Shown here: positions 35,458 through 44,758 of the stretch, piece after piece | How positions within the stretch are numbered: position 1 is the first letter of the stretch | How the letters are laid out: each line of letters begins with the position of its first letter | From: Burkholderiales bacterium RIFCSPHIGHO2_01_FULL_63_240 | GTDB lineage: Bacteria; Pseudomonadota; Gammaproteobacteria; Burkholderiales; Burkholderiaceae_C | DNA: 64,000 bases | Direction: 5' to 3' | Assembly (NCBI GenBank): GCA_001770725.1 | Contig: MERU01000007.1 | Span: forward strand, 296,924 to 360,923 | The notes under the pieces: model-generated | What the model was told of the DNA's origin: nothing | Seen by the model: the letters and a program-made list of their open reading frames with translations, nothing else | Database searches by the model: none | Made by a program: the position numbers and the translations under genes

Positions 35458-37170
35458 ATGGCAGCCGGGTGGATCTGGCGATCCAGGTTCATGGCGGAGG
35501 CGGGTTTGCAGGCGATCGATGCACAAGATGTGGGGCTGGCCGATGGGGGCTTGAAAGGGGCGTTGGTCATGGGGGCGGTTGCCACCGTGGCCCTGAGCGC
35601 TTGTGGCGCCGGCGCCGCCGGGTTCGAGCAGATGACCAGCGAGCGGGCAGCGCGCCTGCTCAACCAGGGGGGGCTGGGCTCCACGCAAGCCGAGGTCGAT
35701 GCGATCGTGGCGCAGGGCGCCGACGCCTGGTTCGATGCGCAGGTCGCCATGCCACCGGGGGCATCCATCTGGCAATGGGCCATCGACCACGGTTACGCCA
35801 ACCGAGCCTTCGCTCGCAGCGACTATGGCCTGGACCAGGCCATGTGGTGGCGCCTGTGCACCGCCCAGGACGTGCTGCGACAGCGCATGGTGCTGGCGCT
35901 CAGCGAAATTTTCGTGGTTTCGCCGCTGAACATGGTGGCTTACTGGCGCCAGTTCGGCTGCATCGCCTGGTGGGAGCTGCTGGAGCGGCACTGCTTTGGC
36001 AATTTCCGCGACCTGCTCACCCACGTCACGCTGTCGCCCACCATGGGCGTGTACCTGAGCATGCGTGGCAGCGCGGCAGAGACGGCTGCGGGCCGCCGGC
36101 CTGACGAGAACTACGCGCGCGAGTTGCTGCAGCTGTTCACCATCGGGCTGAACAGGTTGAATTTCGATGGCACCCCTGCCGCGCCACTGACCGAGACCTA
36201 TGACGCCGACACCATCACGCAACTGGCGCGGGTCTTCACCGGCTGGGACGTGAATGGCTTCAACCCGTTTGATCCGGAAGGGGCCTTCGATTACTGGCGA
36301 GAGCCGATGACCTTCCATGCAGATCGCCATGCGGTGGGCGAGAAGCGGGTCCTGGGCGTGAGCATCCCCGATGGCACGCCGGGCGACGAAGCCCTGCAAC
36401 GGGCGCTGGACGCGGTGTTTGCACACCCCAACGTCGGGCCCTTCATCGCCAGGCAACTGATCCAGCGGCTGGTGACCAGCAACCCGAGCTCGGGTTACGT
36501 GATCCGGGTGGCCATGACCTTCGAGAACAACGGCGCGACCCCTCCTGTTCGTGGGGACCTGGCTGCCGTGCTGCGCGCCGTGCTGGCCGACCCCGAGGCC
36601 CGCCCTGAAAAGGTCGAACCTGCCGCCGACGCGGTCAATGTCCAGACCGATGGCAAGCTGCGCGAACCGCTGCTGCGCCTGCTGCAGTGGTTGCGCCTGA
36701 CCCGCGCCACGTCCACCGACGGCCAATGGAACGTGCCCGATGTGTCGGGCAGCGAGATGATCGGGCAGGCTGCGTTGCGTGCGCCTTCGGTGTTCAACTT
36801 CTTCCGGCCTGGCTACGTGCCACCGAACACCGAGGTGGCACGGCGTGGCCTGGTGGCCCCGGAGTTCCAGGTCACCAACGAGTCCACGGTGATCGGCTAC
36901 GCCAACTTCCTTCGCACGGTGCTGCCTTTCGGTGGCGGCGGCATCCTGCCGAACTACGAAGACTGGCTGCTGCACGCCGACGACGTGCCCACCCTGGTCG
37001 ACAAGCTCGACCTGCACCTGAGTGGCCGCATGCTCTCGCGCGCCACGCTCGAGACCATCGTGCAGGGCGTGAGCTCGATCACCGGTCAGTCGAGCAACGA
37101 GCGCCGCAACCGCGTGCTGGCCGCCTTCTTCCTGGTCATGACCTGCCCAGAGTACCTGGTGCAGCGCTGA
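35458..37170 (+). CDS. DUF1800 family lipoprotein
   Basis: A 570-residue protein of the DUF1800 family, seen from the segments RAARLLNQGGLG, LRQRMVLALSEIFVVS, HVTLSPTMGVYLSMRGS, RPDENYARELLQLFTIGL, TQLARVFTGWDV and ADPEARP near the middle, and FFRPGYVPPNTE. A lipobox-like LSAC (Cys at about 49 from this start) follows a hydrophobic stretch, so it is probably a lipoprotein; starts at 35491 or 35569 would give shorter leaders. The function of the family is not established. It is paired with the DUF1501 gene 25 bases downstream, a recurring partnership of exported proteins in many bacteria. The 140 bases upstream hold nothing I recognise. Confidence 0.88.
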   Translation: MAAGWIWRSRFMAEAGLQAIDAQDVGLADGGLKGALVMGAVATVALSACGAGAAGFEQMTSERAARLLNQGGLGSTQAEVDAIVAQGADAWFDAQVAMPPGASIWQWAIDHGYANRAFARSDYGLDQAMWWRLCTAQDVLRQRMVLALSEIFVVSPLNMVAYWRQFGCIAWWELLERHCFGNFRDLLTHVTLSPTMGVYLSMRGSAAETAAGRRPDENYARELLQLFTIGLNRLNFDGTPAAPLTETYDADTITQLARVFTGWDVNGFNPFDPEGAFDYWREPMTFHADRHAVGEKRVLGVSIPDGTPGDEALQRALDAVFAHPNVGPFIARQLIQRLVTSNPSSGYVIRVAMTFENNGATPPVRGDLAAVLRAVLADPEARPEKVEPAADAVNVQTDGKLREPLLRLLQWLRLTRATSTDGQWNVPDVSGSEMIGQAALRAPSVFNFFRPGYVPPNTEVARRGLVAPEFQVTNESTVIGYANFLRTVLPFGGGGILPNYEDWLLHADDVPTLVDKLDLHLSGRMLSRATLETIVQGVSSITGQSSNERRNRVLAAFFLVMTCPEYLVQR

Positions 37171-37194
37171 GCTGCCTTTGTCACGCCATCTGCC

Positions 37195-38586
37195 ATGAAC
37201 GATCACTCTCCCAGCCGCCGCGCCTTCCTGCAACGCAGTGCGTGGCTGTCCATCGCTGGCGCCGCCTCTCCCTTCGCCATGAACCTGGCCACGATGGCCG
37301 AGGCCGCCGCGCAGACCTCGGGTGCCGGCGACTACAAGGCGCTGGTGTGCGTCTTCATGCAGGGCGGCAACGACCACGGCAACACCCTGCTGCCGGCCGA
37401 TGCCGCCAGCCATGCGGCCTACGCGAAGGCGCGCGGTGACCTCGCCCTGCCGCTGGCCAGCCTGGCGGGCACCACCTTGTCCACCGATTCGTCCACCAAC
37501 CTGGGTGGCCGCCAGGTGGCCCTGGCGCCAGCGCTGCAGCCGCTCAAGGCGCTGTACGACAGCGGCCGCCTGGCCGGCCTGCTCAACATCGGCACCCTGG
37601 TGGAGCCGACCACGCTGGCGCAGTACCAGGCCCGCTCGGTGCCCCTGCCACCCAAGCTGTTTTCGCACAACGACCAGCAGGCGGTCTGGCAGTCGCACGG
37701 CGCCGAAGGCACGTCGGCAGGCTGGGGTGGGCGCGTGGTCGACGCGGCGCTGTCGAACAACGGCCAGGCCTCGCTGACCTGCATCAACACCTCGGGCAAC
37801 GCCGTGTTCGTCGCGGGCGAGCAGGCCGTGCCCTTCATGGTCAACCCGTCGGGGGTGCCGGCGGTGGCGGCGCTGGGCGGCGGCATGTTCGGCTCTGCCG
37901 CGTGCGAACAGGCCTTCCTCAAGCTGGTGACGCAAACCAGCCAGGCCCATGTGCTCGCCGCCGAACACGCCAAGGTGATGAAGCGGGCCCTGGACGCCAA
38001 CGGTCAGTTGCGATCTGCCCTGTCGGGGGCGCCGACGCTCGCCACGGCCTTCGATGCCGACAGCCTGTCGCGCCAGCTGGCCATGGTCGCCAGGTTGATC
38101 TCCGTGCGCGGCACGCTGGGCATGAAGCGCCAGGTGTTCTTCGTGCAGCTCGGTGGGTTCGACCTGCATGACAACTTCGCTGCGCGCCACCCGGTGCTGC
38201 TGGGGCAGGTGGCGCAGGGCCTGAGCCGATTCCAGCAAGCGCTCGACGAGATGGGCGTGGGCCAGCAGGTCACCACCTTCACCGCCAGCGATTTCGGGCG
38301 CACGCTCAGCAGCAATGGCGATGGCTCCGATCACGGCTGGGGCTCGCATCACTTCGTGATGGGCGGGGCGGTGCAGGGACAGCGCCTGTTCGGGGCCTTG
38401 CCCGATGCGGGCCTGGGTGGCAACCACGATGTGGGGCAGGGCCGCCTGCTGCCCTCGCTGTCGGTGCAGCAACTGTCTGCTGCCCTGGGCCGCTGGATGG
38501 GGGTGAGCGCCTCAGATCTGGGCCTGGTGGCGCCGGGCCACTCTGTCTTCGATGCGACAGTGCTGTCCGGCCTGATGAAGACCTGA
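37195..38586 (+). CDS. DUF1501 family Tat-exported protein
   Basis: A 463-residue protein with a Tat signal (SRRAFLQRSAWLSIAGAAS) and the DUF1501 pattern: ALVCVFMQGGNDHGNTLLP near residue 47, FSHNDQQAVWQS, GWGGRVVD, VQLGGFDLHDNF and TASDFGRTLSSNGDGSDHGWGSHHFVMGGAV. The conserved Asp, His and Asn residues recall the alkaline phosphatase/sulphatase superfamily, to which the family has been related. The role is unknown. It follows the DUF1800 gene by 25 bases and is probably co-expressed and co-exported with its product. Confidence 0.9.
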   Translation: MNDHSPSRRAFLQRSAWLSIAGAASPFAMNLATMAEAAAQTSGAGDYKALVCVFMQGGNDHGNTLLPADAASHAAYAKARGDLALPLASLAGTTLSTDSSTNLGGRQVALAPALQPLKALYDSGRLAGLLNIGTLVEPTTLAQYQARSVPLPPKLFSHNDQQAVWQSHGAEGTSAGWGGRVVDAALSNNGQASLTCINTSGNAVFVAGEQAVPFMVNPSGVPAVAALGGGMFGSAACEQAFLKLVTQTSQAHVLAAEHAKVMKRALDANGQLRSALSGAPTLATAFDADSLSRQLAMVARLISVRGTLGMKRQVFFVQLGGFDLHDNFAARHPVLLGQVAQGLSRFQQALDEMGVGQQVTTFTASDFGRTLSSNGDGSDHGWGSHHFVMGGAVQGQRLFGALPDAGLGGNHDVGQGRLLPSLSVQQLSAALGRWMGVSASDLGLVAPGHSVFDATVLSGLMKT

Positions 38587-38643
38587 TGCCGGCGGCAGGG
38601 CTCTTGCACTAGGATGGCGCCCTGTCTGAACAGGAGCCTTTCG

Positions 38644-39138
38644 ATGTCCGCCCGTCCCAACCAACTCTCGCGCACCGTGGCCAAGCTGCAGGGCCTGCCC
38701 CTGATCGGCCAGTGGGCCACCAGCTTTGCGCTGGGCCGCGTGGTGCCCTTCGTCGGGACCTCGGGCCTGAAGTACGAGGTGATCAGCACCCAGCGCGTGG
38801 TCGTGCGCATCCGCAACCAGCGCAAGGTGCAGAACCACATCAAGGGCGTGCACGCCGCGGCCATGGCCCTGCTGGCCGAAACCGCCACCGGCTTTTGCGT
38901 GGGCATGAACCTGCCCGACGACAAGCTGCCGCTCATCAAGACGATGAAGATCGATTACGTGCGCCGTTCGCAGGGCGACATGGTGGCCGAAGCCAGCCTG
39001 CGCCCCGAGCAGATCCAGCAGATCCTCTCGCAGGACAAGGGCGAGGTGGTGGTGCCTGTCGTCATCAAGGACGAGTCCGGCGAGCAGCCCATCCAGGCCG
39101 AGATGACCTGGGCGTGGGTGCCCAAGAAACGCGCCTGA
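38644..39138 (+). CDS. DUF4442 hotdog-fold protein
   Basis: A 164-residue protein whose layout fits DUF4442, a thioesterase-like hotdog family: an N-terminal helix (FALGRVVPFVGTSG), the strand YEVISTQRVVVRIRNQRKVQNHIKGVHAAAMALLAE with the long central helix, then FCVGMNLPDDKLPLIKTMKIDYVRRSQGD. The equivalent of the active-site position follows HIKGVHAAAM. AGGAG lies 8 bases before the ATG. A CoA thioester substrate is likely but unproven. It lies 57 bases after the DUF1501 gene with no obvious link, and 15 bases before the stop of the convergent PEP-CTERM gene. Confidence 0.8.
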   Translation: MSARPNQLSRTVAKLQGLPLIGQWATSFALGRVVPFVGTSGLKYEVISTQRVVVRIRNQRKVQNHIKGVHAAAMALLAETATGFCVGMNLPDDKLPLIKTMKIDYVRRSQGDMVAEASLRPEQIQQILSQDKGEVVVPVVIKDESGEQPIQAEMTWAWVPKKRA

Positions 39139-39153
39139 GGGCTGTTCGTCGCC

Positions 39154-40185
39154 TCAGCGAGATGCGCGACGCCTGCTCGCGCGCGTGCCACCCACTGCAA
39201 GCAAACCGAGCCCCATCAAAACGAAGGATGTCGGCTCGGGAACGGCACTGAGGTGAACCAGGGCCTTTCTGGCGCTGTCGTATGCCCAGAAATCACTGTG
39301 CAGTCCCGAGAATGCGAACACGCGGAAGTCACCATTGAGTGCGCCCATGAGTTCGCCCGTCTGCGCGTTGTAGTAGTTGCTGGTGCTGAACGCATGCAGC
39401 GAGGTGGCTCCGATGATGTTCTCGGCGAAGATGCGTGTGGCCACCGACAGGTCTTGCGATGCGAACTGCTCGTTCCCGTGGTAGACCATCGCACCATCGG
39501 TTGAGAGCACGAGCGGGCCGCCTCCGATCAAGGCAGTGTTGGAACGCTCTTGCTGAATCAGCTCATTGCCTTGAACCTGGAGGGCGCGCACATCACCCGT
39601 GACGGCACAGCAATCGCCATGCAACAGCCGGTTGTTCATGGCATCGAACTGACTGATGCCGCGGGGCTCGTTGGTTGACAGCTCGGTGCCCAGGGCAATG
39701 ACCTCGTCACCCGGGCCCCACTGGTTGACCGAGAATTTCACATGGTTGCTTCTCGATTGCAGGATGAAGCGCTCGTCATCGATGGCCTCGATCATGCCGC
39801 TCACGCGTTGGCTGCTCTGGGTTGACCACGATCCAGTGACCGTGTCGTAGCGGTACACCGATTGTTGGCCGATGGGCGATCCAGCGTTCTCGCCTCCGGA
39901 ACTCGTTGCGTACAGGTAGCGGCCGCTGGGGCTCAGGTCCATGTCGGTGAACGCGCCAGCGAAGACACGTTGCGACGGTGCTCCGGCTTGATTGAGCTTC
40001 AGAACCGTGATGCTCGTGCCCCCATCTCCAATGAAGAGCGTGTTGCTCAGTCGATCAAAAGCCAGTTGACGGATGCCGCCGCTGTAGCTGAGGGCCTGCA
40101 TTTCAAGCACCTGAGCCCCTGCGGTTTGTACGGGGCCAATGGCGGTCATCGCCAGTGCCAGGAGGGTGTTGCGAATCAAGGTCAT
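39154..40185 (-). CDS. PEP-CTERM sorting-signal protein with beta-propeller-like repeats
   Basis: A 343-residue exported protein. Residues 1-24 are a signal peptide ending TAGA. The C-terminus has the exosortase signal: VPEPTSFVLMGLGLLAV, a transmembrane helix and a basic tail (RASRRRASR). The middle has repeated strands such as IRQLAFDRLSNTLFIGDGG and MDLSPSGRYLYATSSGG, like YVTN-type beta-propellers. Exosortase would process it at the outer face, often with exopolysaccharide. The start is uncertain: ATG 40185 gives a standard signal peptide; ATG 40233 would share ATGA with the stop of the sensor kinase gene but gives a long basic leader. No exosortase gene is in the window. Confidence 0.82.
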   Translation of the reverse strand: MTLIRNTLLALAMTAIGPVQTAGAQVLEMQALSYSGGIRQLAFDRLSNTLFIGDGGTSITVLKLNQAGAPSQRVFAGAFTDMDLSPSGRYLYATSSGGENAGSPIGQQSVYRYDTVTGSWSTQSSQRVSGMIEAIDDERFILQSRSNHVKFSVNQWGPGDEVIALGTELSTNEPRGISQFDAMNNRLLHGDCCAVTGDVRALQVQGNELIQQERSNTALIGGGPLVLSTDGAMVYHGNEQFASQDLSVATRIFAENIIGATSLHAFSTSNYYNAQTGELMGALNGDFRVFAFSGLHSDFWAYDSARKALVHLSAVPEPTSFVLMGLGLLAVGGTRASRRRASR

Positions 40186-40229
40186 GCGGCTGCTTCGGGC
40201 AATGTCGGGAAACGGGCGACGAAGAGCGA

Positions 40230-42893
40230 TCATCCTTGCATGCTTCCCTGACGATTTGTTTGATGGGATGGTACCTGAATGGGGGCGCTCGGGCCCGCGT
40301 GCCGCTTCACCGCCGCCACCAGCGCCTCCAGCTCGATCGGCTTGACCACCAGGTCGACCATGCCGGCGTCGCGGCACTTGTGGTGCTCCTCGGCCATGGC
40401 GTGGGCGGTCTGGCCGATCACGGGCAGGTCGGGCGCGAAGGCGCGGATCTGCCGCGTGGCTTCGTAGCCGTCCATGCCAGGCATCTGGATGTCCATGAGC
40501 ACGACGTCGAAGGCCCCGCGTCCCTGGGTCTGCAGGCGCACCAAAGCGTCGGCGCCGCTGTCGCACATGGCGACCTGTGCCCCCTCGATGGCCAGCAACT
40601 CGGTCAGCACCAACTGGTTGACGGCGTTGTCTTCGGCGGCCAGAACGCGCAGGCCGGACAGGCGCCGGGCGTGGGGCAGTGGAGGGGTGAGCATTTGAGC
40701 AGGCGCGCTGCCAGTTGAAGCCGATGGGAGGTTGACCGTCGCCGCCGTCCGGTTGGAGGCCACGGGCCTTGCCGGCTCGTCATCGGGGGCGTCTTGCACC
40801 GCCATCACCAGCGGCAACCACATCTCGAAGCGGGTGCCCACACCGGGCTCGCTGTGCGTGCGGATGTCCCCGCCCAGCATCTCCACCAGCCGGCGCGAGA
40901 TCGTCAGGCCCAGACCGGTGCCACCGAAGCGGCGCGTGGTCGAGCCGTCGGCCTGCTCGAAAGGGTGGAACAGGCGCTCGACCTGGCTGGCGCTCATGCC
41001 GATGCCCGTGTCGGTGACGGCCAGCATCAGGTGGCCCTCCTGGGCGCAGGCGCTCAGGCAGACCTCGCCCCTGGGCGTGAACTTCACTGCGTTGGACAGC
41101 AGGTTCAGCAGCACCTGCTCCAGCCTCAGGGCGTCGCTGACGCAGGTGGCCGGCAGGCTGGCGTCGAGGTCGATGCGCAGCGCCAGGCCTTTCTCGTCGG
41201 CGCGTTCGCGCACCGTGGCCACCGAGCGTTCAAGCAGGTCCTTCAGGCGCAAGGGCTGCAGCTCGATGCGCAGCTTGCCGGCTTCGATCTTCGAGAAGTC
41301 GAGGATGTCGTTGATGACCCCCAGCAGCAAGCGGCCGGAGGCGTTGATCTGCTCGAAGACCTCGCGGGCATGCCCGTCGTGGTCGCGCGCGCCAATCTGG
41401 GCCAGGCCCAGCACGCCATTGAGCGGCGTGCGGATTTCGTGGCTCATGTTGGCGAGGAACTCGCTCTTGATGCGGCTCAGGCGCTCGGCCTCGTGGCGAG
41501 CGGCTTCGAGCTCGGCCGTGCGTTCGCGCACCATCTGCTCGAGGCGCTCCTGGTGGGCCTGCAGTTCGGCGCGAGCCTGCCTCACCTCGCTGATGTCCTG
41601 GATGGCGCCCTCGATGCGCACCACGCGGCCGTCCTGCCAGATGGGCTCGCCCTGGGTGCGGATCCATTTGGTGTGGCCTTGCGAGCTGGTCAGCTGCAAC
41701 TCCAGCGCATAGGGCTCGCCATGTTCCACGGCGCGCTGCAAGGTCTGCGAGATGCGATCGTGGTGTTCGCCCTGGAAGTACTTCAGACCGTCGCTGAAGG
41801 TCAGCGAATCCGGTTTGGATGGATCCAGGTCGAGGATGCGTGCCGCTCCGTCGGTGCGCGTGCCGACGCCTGTGATGACGTCGATGCTCCAGCCGCCGAC
41901 CTTGGCCAGCGTGCTCATGCGGTCGAGCAGCGCTTGCTTTTCGCGCAGGGTGGTTTCGTTGCGGCGCCGGTCGGTGACATCCAGGGCCAGCCCGATGACG
42001 ACGTTGCCGTTGAGCGTCTGCATGCCGCGACCGTGCACATCGAGCTCGACGGTCGTGCCATCCCGGCGCAGCCCGGTGAAGCCGTAGCTCACCTCCTTGC
42101 CGGGCTGGTCAAGGCGCAACTGAAGCTGCTGCCGCACCTTCTCGCGGTCCGCGGGGGCAACCAGGTCGCTGACCTTCAACTGGCCGATGATCTGCTGAGG
42201 GTGCTCGTAGCCCAGCATCTGCGCGAAGGCCGGGTTCACATAGACGAAGCGGTCGGCCTCGATGATGTAGATGCCCGCCAGCGACTGCTCGACCAGCGCC
42301 TGGAACTTGCTGTTGCCGGAGCGGCGCTCGGCGCGCTGCATCCATTCGATGCTGATGCTCACCAGGATGCCCATGGCGATGAAGATGCCCATGGCGATCA
42401 TGCCGGAGGGCTTTTGCTCGGCCCAGTTGGGGTGGGTGGGGGCGAACACCACCCAGGCCAGCGTGGCCGAGACCCCCGTGGCCGTCAGGCTGGCCACCCA
42501 GCCCCCGAGCCAGGCCGAGGCGAGCACGGCGGGGTAGCCCAGCACCCAGGCGAACGGGCGCAGGTGCTCCCAGTAAGACCATTGCACCATCGCCGCGAGC
42601 GAAGGCACGGTCAGGCCCCAGGCAATGGCCGCCCAGATGTTGTGGCCGTTGGCCCGGTCGCCGAAGCTGACATCGATGTCGGCGTCGGCGGGTGCGTTCA
42701 TCAGGGTGAACCAAAGGATGGCCGCCGTCGCGAGGACGAAAGCCAGGCCCTTGAACATGCCGTAGCGCGCCAGGGTGTGCGGGTCGCTGAACTGCTCGAG
42801 CAGGCTGTCGGAAAAGAAGATCCAGGCGGTGGCGAAAACGAGATAGGCCACCGTGGCCTTCAGGCCGAACAGCTTGCGGCGTGAAACCGGCAT
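40230..42893 (-). CDS. Hybrid sensor histidine kinase with two PAS domains and receiver
   Basis: An 887-residue membrane kinase. The N-terminus has several membrane segments (about residues 12-65 and 90-185); the second block, with YPAVLASAWLGGWVASLTATGVSATLAW, resembles the DUF4118 sensor of KdpD. PAS domains follow at about 195-310 (YVNPAFAQMLGYE) and 325-440, then HisKA with the phosphorylated His in FLANMSHEIRTPLNG (about 480), HATPase (NLLSNAVKFTP; GTGLGLTISRR), and a receiver domain near the end with the acceptor Asp in VLMDIQMPGMDG. No response regulator is adjacent, so the output is unknown. Its stop overlaps an upstream ATG of the PEP-CTERM gene. Confidence 0.92.
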   Translation of the reverse strand: MPVSRRKLFGLKATVAYLVFATAWIFFSDSLLEQFSDPHTLARYGMFKGLAFVLATAAILWFTLMNAPADADIDVSFGDRANGHNIWAAIAWGLTVPSLAAMVQWSYWEHLRPFAWVLGYPAVLASAWLGGWVASLTATGVSATLAWVVFAPTHPNWAEQKPSGMIAMGIFIAMGILVSISIEWMQRAERRSGNSKFQALVEQSLAGIYIIEADRFVYVNPAFAQMLGYEHPQQIIGQLKVSDLVAPADREKVRQQLQLRLDQPGKEVSYGFTGLRRDGTTVELDVHGRGMQTLNGNVVIGLALDVTDRRRNETTLREKQALLDRMSTLAKVGGWSIDVITGVGTRTDGAARILDLDPSKPDSLTFSDGLKYFQGEHHDRISQTLQRAVEHGEPYALELQLTSSQGHTKWIRTQGEPIWQDGRVVRIEGAIQDISEVRQARAELQAHQERLEQMVRERTAELEAARHEAERLSRIKSEFLANMSHEIRTPLNGVLGLAQIGARDHDGHAREVFEQINASGRLLLGVINDILDFSKIEAGKLRIELQPLRLKDLLERSVATVRERADEKGLALRIDLDASLPATCVSDALRLEQVLLNLLSNAVKFTPRGEVCLSACAQEGHLMLAVTDTGIGMSASQVERLFHPFEQADGSTTRRFGGTGLGLTISRRLVEMLGGDIRTHSEPGVGTRFEMWLPLVMAVQDAPDDEPARPVASNRTAATVNLPSASTGSAPAQMLTPPLPHARRLSGLRVLAAEDNAVNQLVLTELLAIEGAQVAMCDSGADALVRLQTQGRGAFDVVLMDIQMPGMDGYEATRQIRAFAPDLPVIGQTAHAMAEEHHKCRDAGMVDLVVKPIELEALVAAVKRHAGPSAPIQVPSHQTNRQGSMQG

Positions 42894-42972
42894 CCGTGCT
42901 CCTTGCCCTTGGGACAGATGGCGCGATTATCCGGTCATGCCAGACAGCGTGACCCCGGGATGAGCCGGGTGT

Positions 42973-44070
42973 TCACCCCGCGTTCGTGCGGACGGTCAGG
43001 GCTTTGCCGCTCCTGAGCCCCAGCTTTTTCATCAGCGCCTGGTCGGCGTCGAACTCGGGGTTGCCCGTGGTCAGCAGCTTGTCGCCGTAGAAGATGGAGT
43101 TGGCGCCGGCAAGGAAGCACATGGCCTGAACGGCCTCGCTCATCTGCTGGCGACCGGCCGACAGGCGCACGCGGGCCGTCGGCATGGTGATGCGGGCCAC
43201 GGCGATGGTGCGCACGAACTCGAGCGGGTCGAGCGGCGGTGTGTCGGCCAGCGGGGTGCCGGGCACGCGCACCAGGTCGTTGATGGGCACGGACTCGGGG
43301 TAGGTGGGCAGGTTGGCGAGCTGGGCAATCAGGCCGGCGCGGCCTTCTCGGGTCTCGCCCATGCCGACGATGCCGCCGCTGCAGACCTTCAAATTGGCCT
43401 TGCGCACGTGTTCGAGCGTGTGCAGGCGGTCTTCCAGGTCGCGCGTGGTGATGATGTCGCCGTACAGCTCGGGCGCGGTGTCGAGGTTGTGGTTGTAGTA
43501 GTCCAGGCCGGCGTCCTTGAGCGACTGCGCCTGGGTGTCGGTCAGCATGCCCAGGGTGCAGCAGGCTTCCAGCCCCTCGTCCTTGATGACGCCGATGAGC
43601 TCGGCCACCTTCTCGATGTCGCGGTCCTTGGGGGCGCGCCAGGCGGCCCCCATGCAGAAGCGGCTGGCGCCGGCGTCGCGCGCGGCGATCACGGCCTCGC
43701 GCACTTCGGCTGGCGACATCAGCTTGCTGGCTTCCACGCCGGTGTCGTAGGACTGTGATTGCGGGCAGTAGCCGCAGTCCTCGGGGCAGCCACCGGTTTT
43801 CACCGACAGCAGCGTGGCGTGCTCGATCTCGTTGGCGTCCCAGTGCTGGCGGTGCACCTGCTGGGCCTGCCAGAGCAGGTCGTTGAAGGGCAGGTTGAAG
43901 AGCTCGAGCACCCTCGAGCGCGGCCAGCGGCCGTTGTCGAAATTCGGGTCGGTGCAGTCGCCGCCGCAGCCGTGGGCATTCAGCACGGGCTTCTTGGGCA
44001 CGAGCTGGATCGGGCGCTCGGCGGTGGCCGGGGCGCTGGACGACGGGGCGGAAGTGGAGCAGGAGGTCAT
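42973..44070 (-). CDS. bioB: Biotin synthase
   Basis: A 365-residue radical SAM enzyme. The [4Fe-4S] ligands are Cys95, Cys99 and Cys102 ([13 protein letters not shown]); the [2Fe-2S] ligands are expected in [17 protein letters not shown] and the Arg in VRLSAGRQ. It inserts sulphur into dethiobiotin. The first 50 residues, with [19 protein letters not shown], extend beyond the E. coli enzyme and are common in Burkholderiales. The ATG at 44070 lacks a good ribosome site; the frame upstream to 44160 has no homology. It is not with other bio genes. The sensor kinase gene follows 79 bases after its stop. Confidence 0.95.
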   Translation of the reverse strand: MTSCSTSAPSSSAPATAERPIQLVPKKPVLNAHGCGGDCTDPNFDNGRWPRSRVLELFNLPFNDLLWQAQQVHRQHWDANEIEHATLLSVKTGGCPEDCGYCPQSQSYDTGVEASKLMSPAEVREAVIAARDAGASRFCMGAAWRAPKDRDIEKVAELIGVIKDEGLEACCTLGMLTDTQAQSLKDAGLDYYNHNLDTAPELYGDIITTRDLEDRLHTLEHVRKANLKVCSGGIVGMGETREGRAGLIAQLANLPTYPESVPINDLVRVPGTPLADTPPLDPLEFVRTIAVARITMPTARVRLSAGRQQMSEAVQAMCFLAGANSIFYGDKLLTTGNPEFDADQALMKKLGLRSGKALTVRTNAG

Positions 44071-44192
44071 GAAATTCGATGTCACCTGGTGAAAGGCGGC
44101 GGCAGACGTCACGGAGCCCCAGTGTAGTCCGGATGACGTGCGCGTCACTCTCCCGGTCATTCGTGGGGCGTCCTGGCGGTAAGCTTCGGCCC

Positions 44193-44663
44193 ATGCGCTT
44201 CGAACACCTCATCGAGATCAACGCCCCTCAGGTCGGCCTGCCGGTCATGGCGCCCACCTTCACCCGCGAGCAGCTCTGGCGTGGGCTGATGCAGCGTGTG
44301 CAGTCGCCCCAGCGTTTCCCGATGGGGCCCGATCAATGCGAGTGGCAGGAGGCCGAGCCGGGGGTTTTCCGGCGCACCCTGCATTTTGGCGCCCATGTCA
44401 TGCACGACGAGGTGCGCGCCGAAGCCGGTCAGCGCCTGGTCTTCACCCCCGAGGCCCATGGCGACACGGCGCCGATCCGGCTGAGCATCGGCATCGAGGA
44501 GCCGCGCGCCGGTCAGATGGTGCTGCGCTTTGTCTACGAGGCCCTGGCCGAGCAGACGGCAGAAGAGGCTTACTACAACGACTACCGCCACAATGCGTGG
44601 CTGCACAACGACCGCGACATGGTGCGCACCCTGCGCCAGTGGTTGTCCGAAGAAGGGCTGTGA
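44193..44663 (+). CDS. SRPBCC family (AtaL-like) protein
   Basis: A 156-residue protein that fits the SRPBCC/AtaL-like helix-grip fold: [10 protein letters not shown] opens the first strand, [14 protein letters not shown] the first helix, [19 protein letters not shown] and [22 protein letters not shown] the central sheet, and [31 protein letters not shown] the long C-terminal helix. Such proteins bind small hydrophobic ligands; the ligand is unknown. Divergent from bioB with 122 bases between starts, in which I see no clear regulatory site. The cytochrome gene follows 96 bases downstream. Confidence 0.8.
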   Translation: MRFEHLIEINAPQVGLPVMAPTFTREQLWRGLMQRVQSPQRFPMGPDQCEWQEAEPGVFRRTLHFGAHVMHDEVRAEAGQRLVFTPEAHGDTAPIRLSIGIEEPRAGQMVLRFVYEALAEQTAEEAYYNDYRHNAWLHNDRDMVRTLRQWLSEEGL

Positions 44664-44758
44664 GCCGACCTTGCCTGCCGGCGTGACTCGCGTTCCTTCT
44701 GGCTGGCTCCTTGCTGGCGTGCCGAGGTGGTGCCCCATGGCAGGCCAAGGGAGGGCGC

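Noticed and set aside
35413-38472. 1019-residue open frame antisense to the DUF1800/DUF1501 genes
   Set aside because: Low-complexity composition and no motifs; both plus-strand genes are recognisable families.
42935-44221. 428-residue frame overlapping bioB on the same strand
   Set aside because: Arg/His-rich out-of-frame shadow; bioB has the complete radical SAM motif set.
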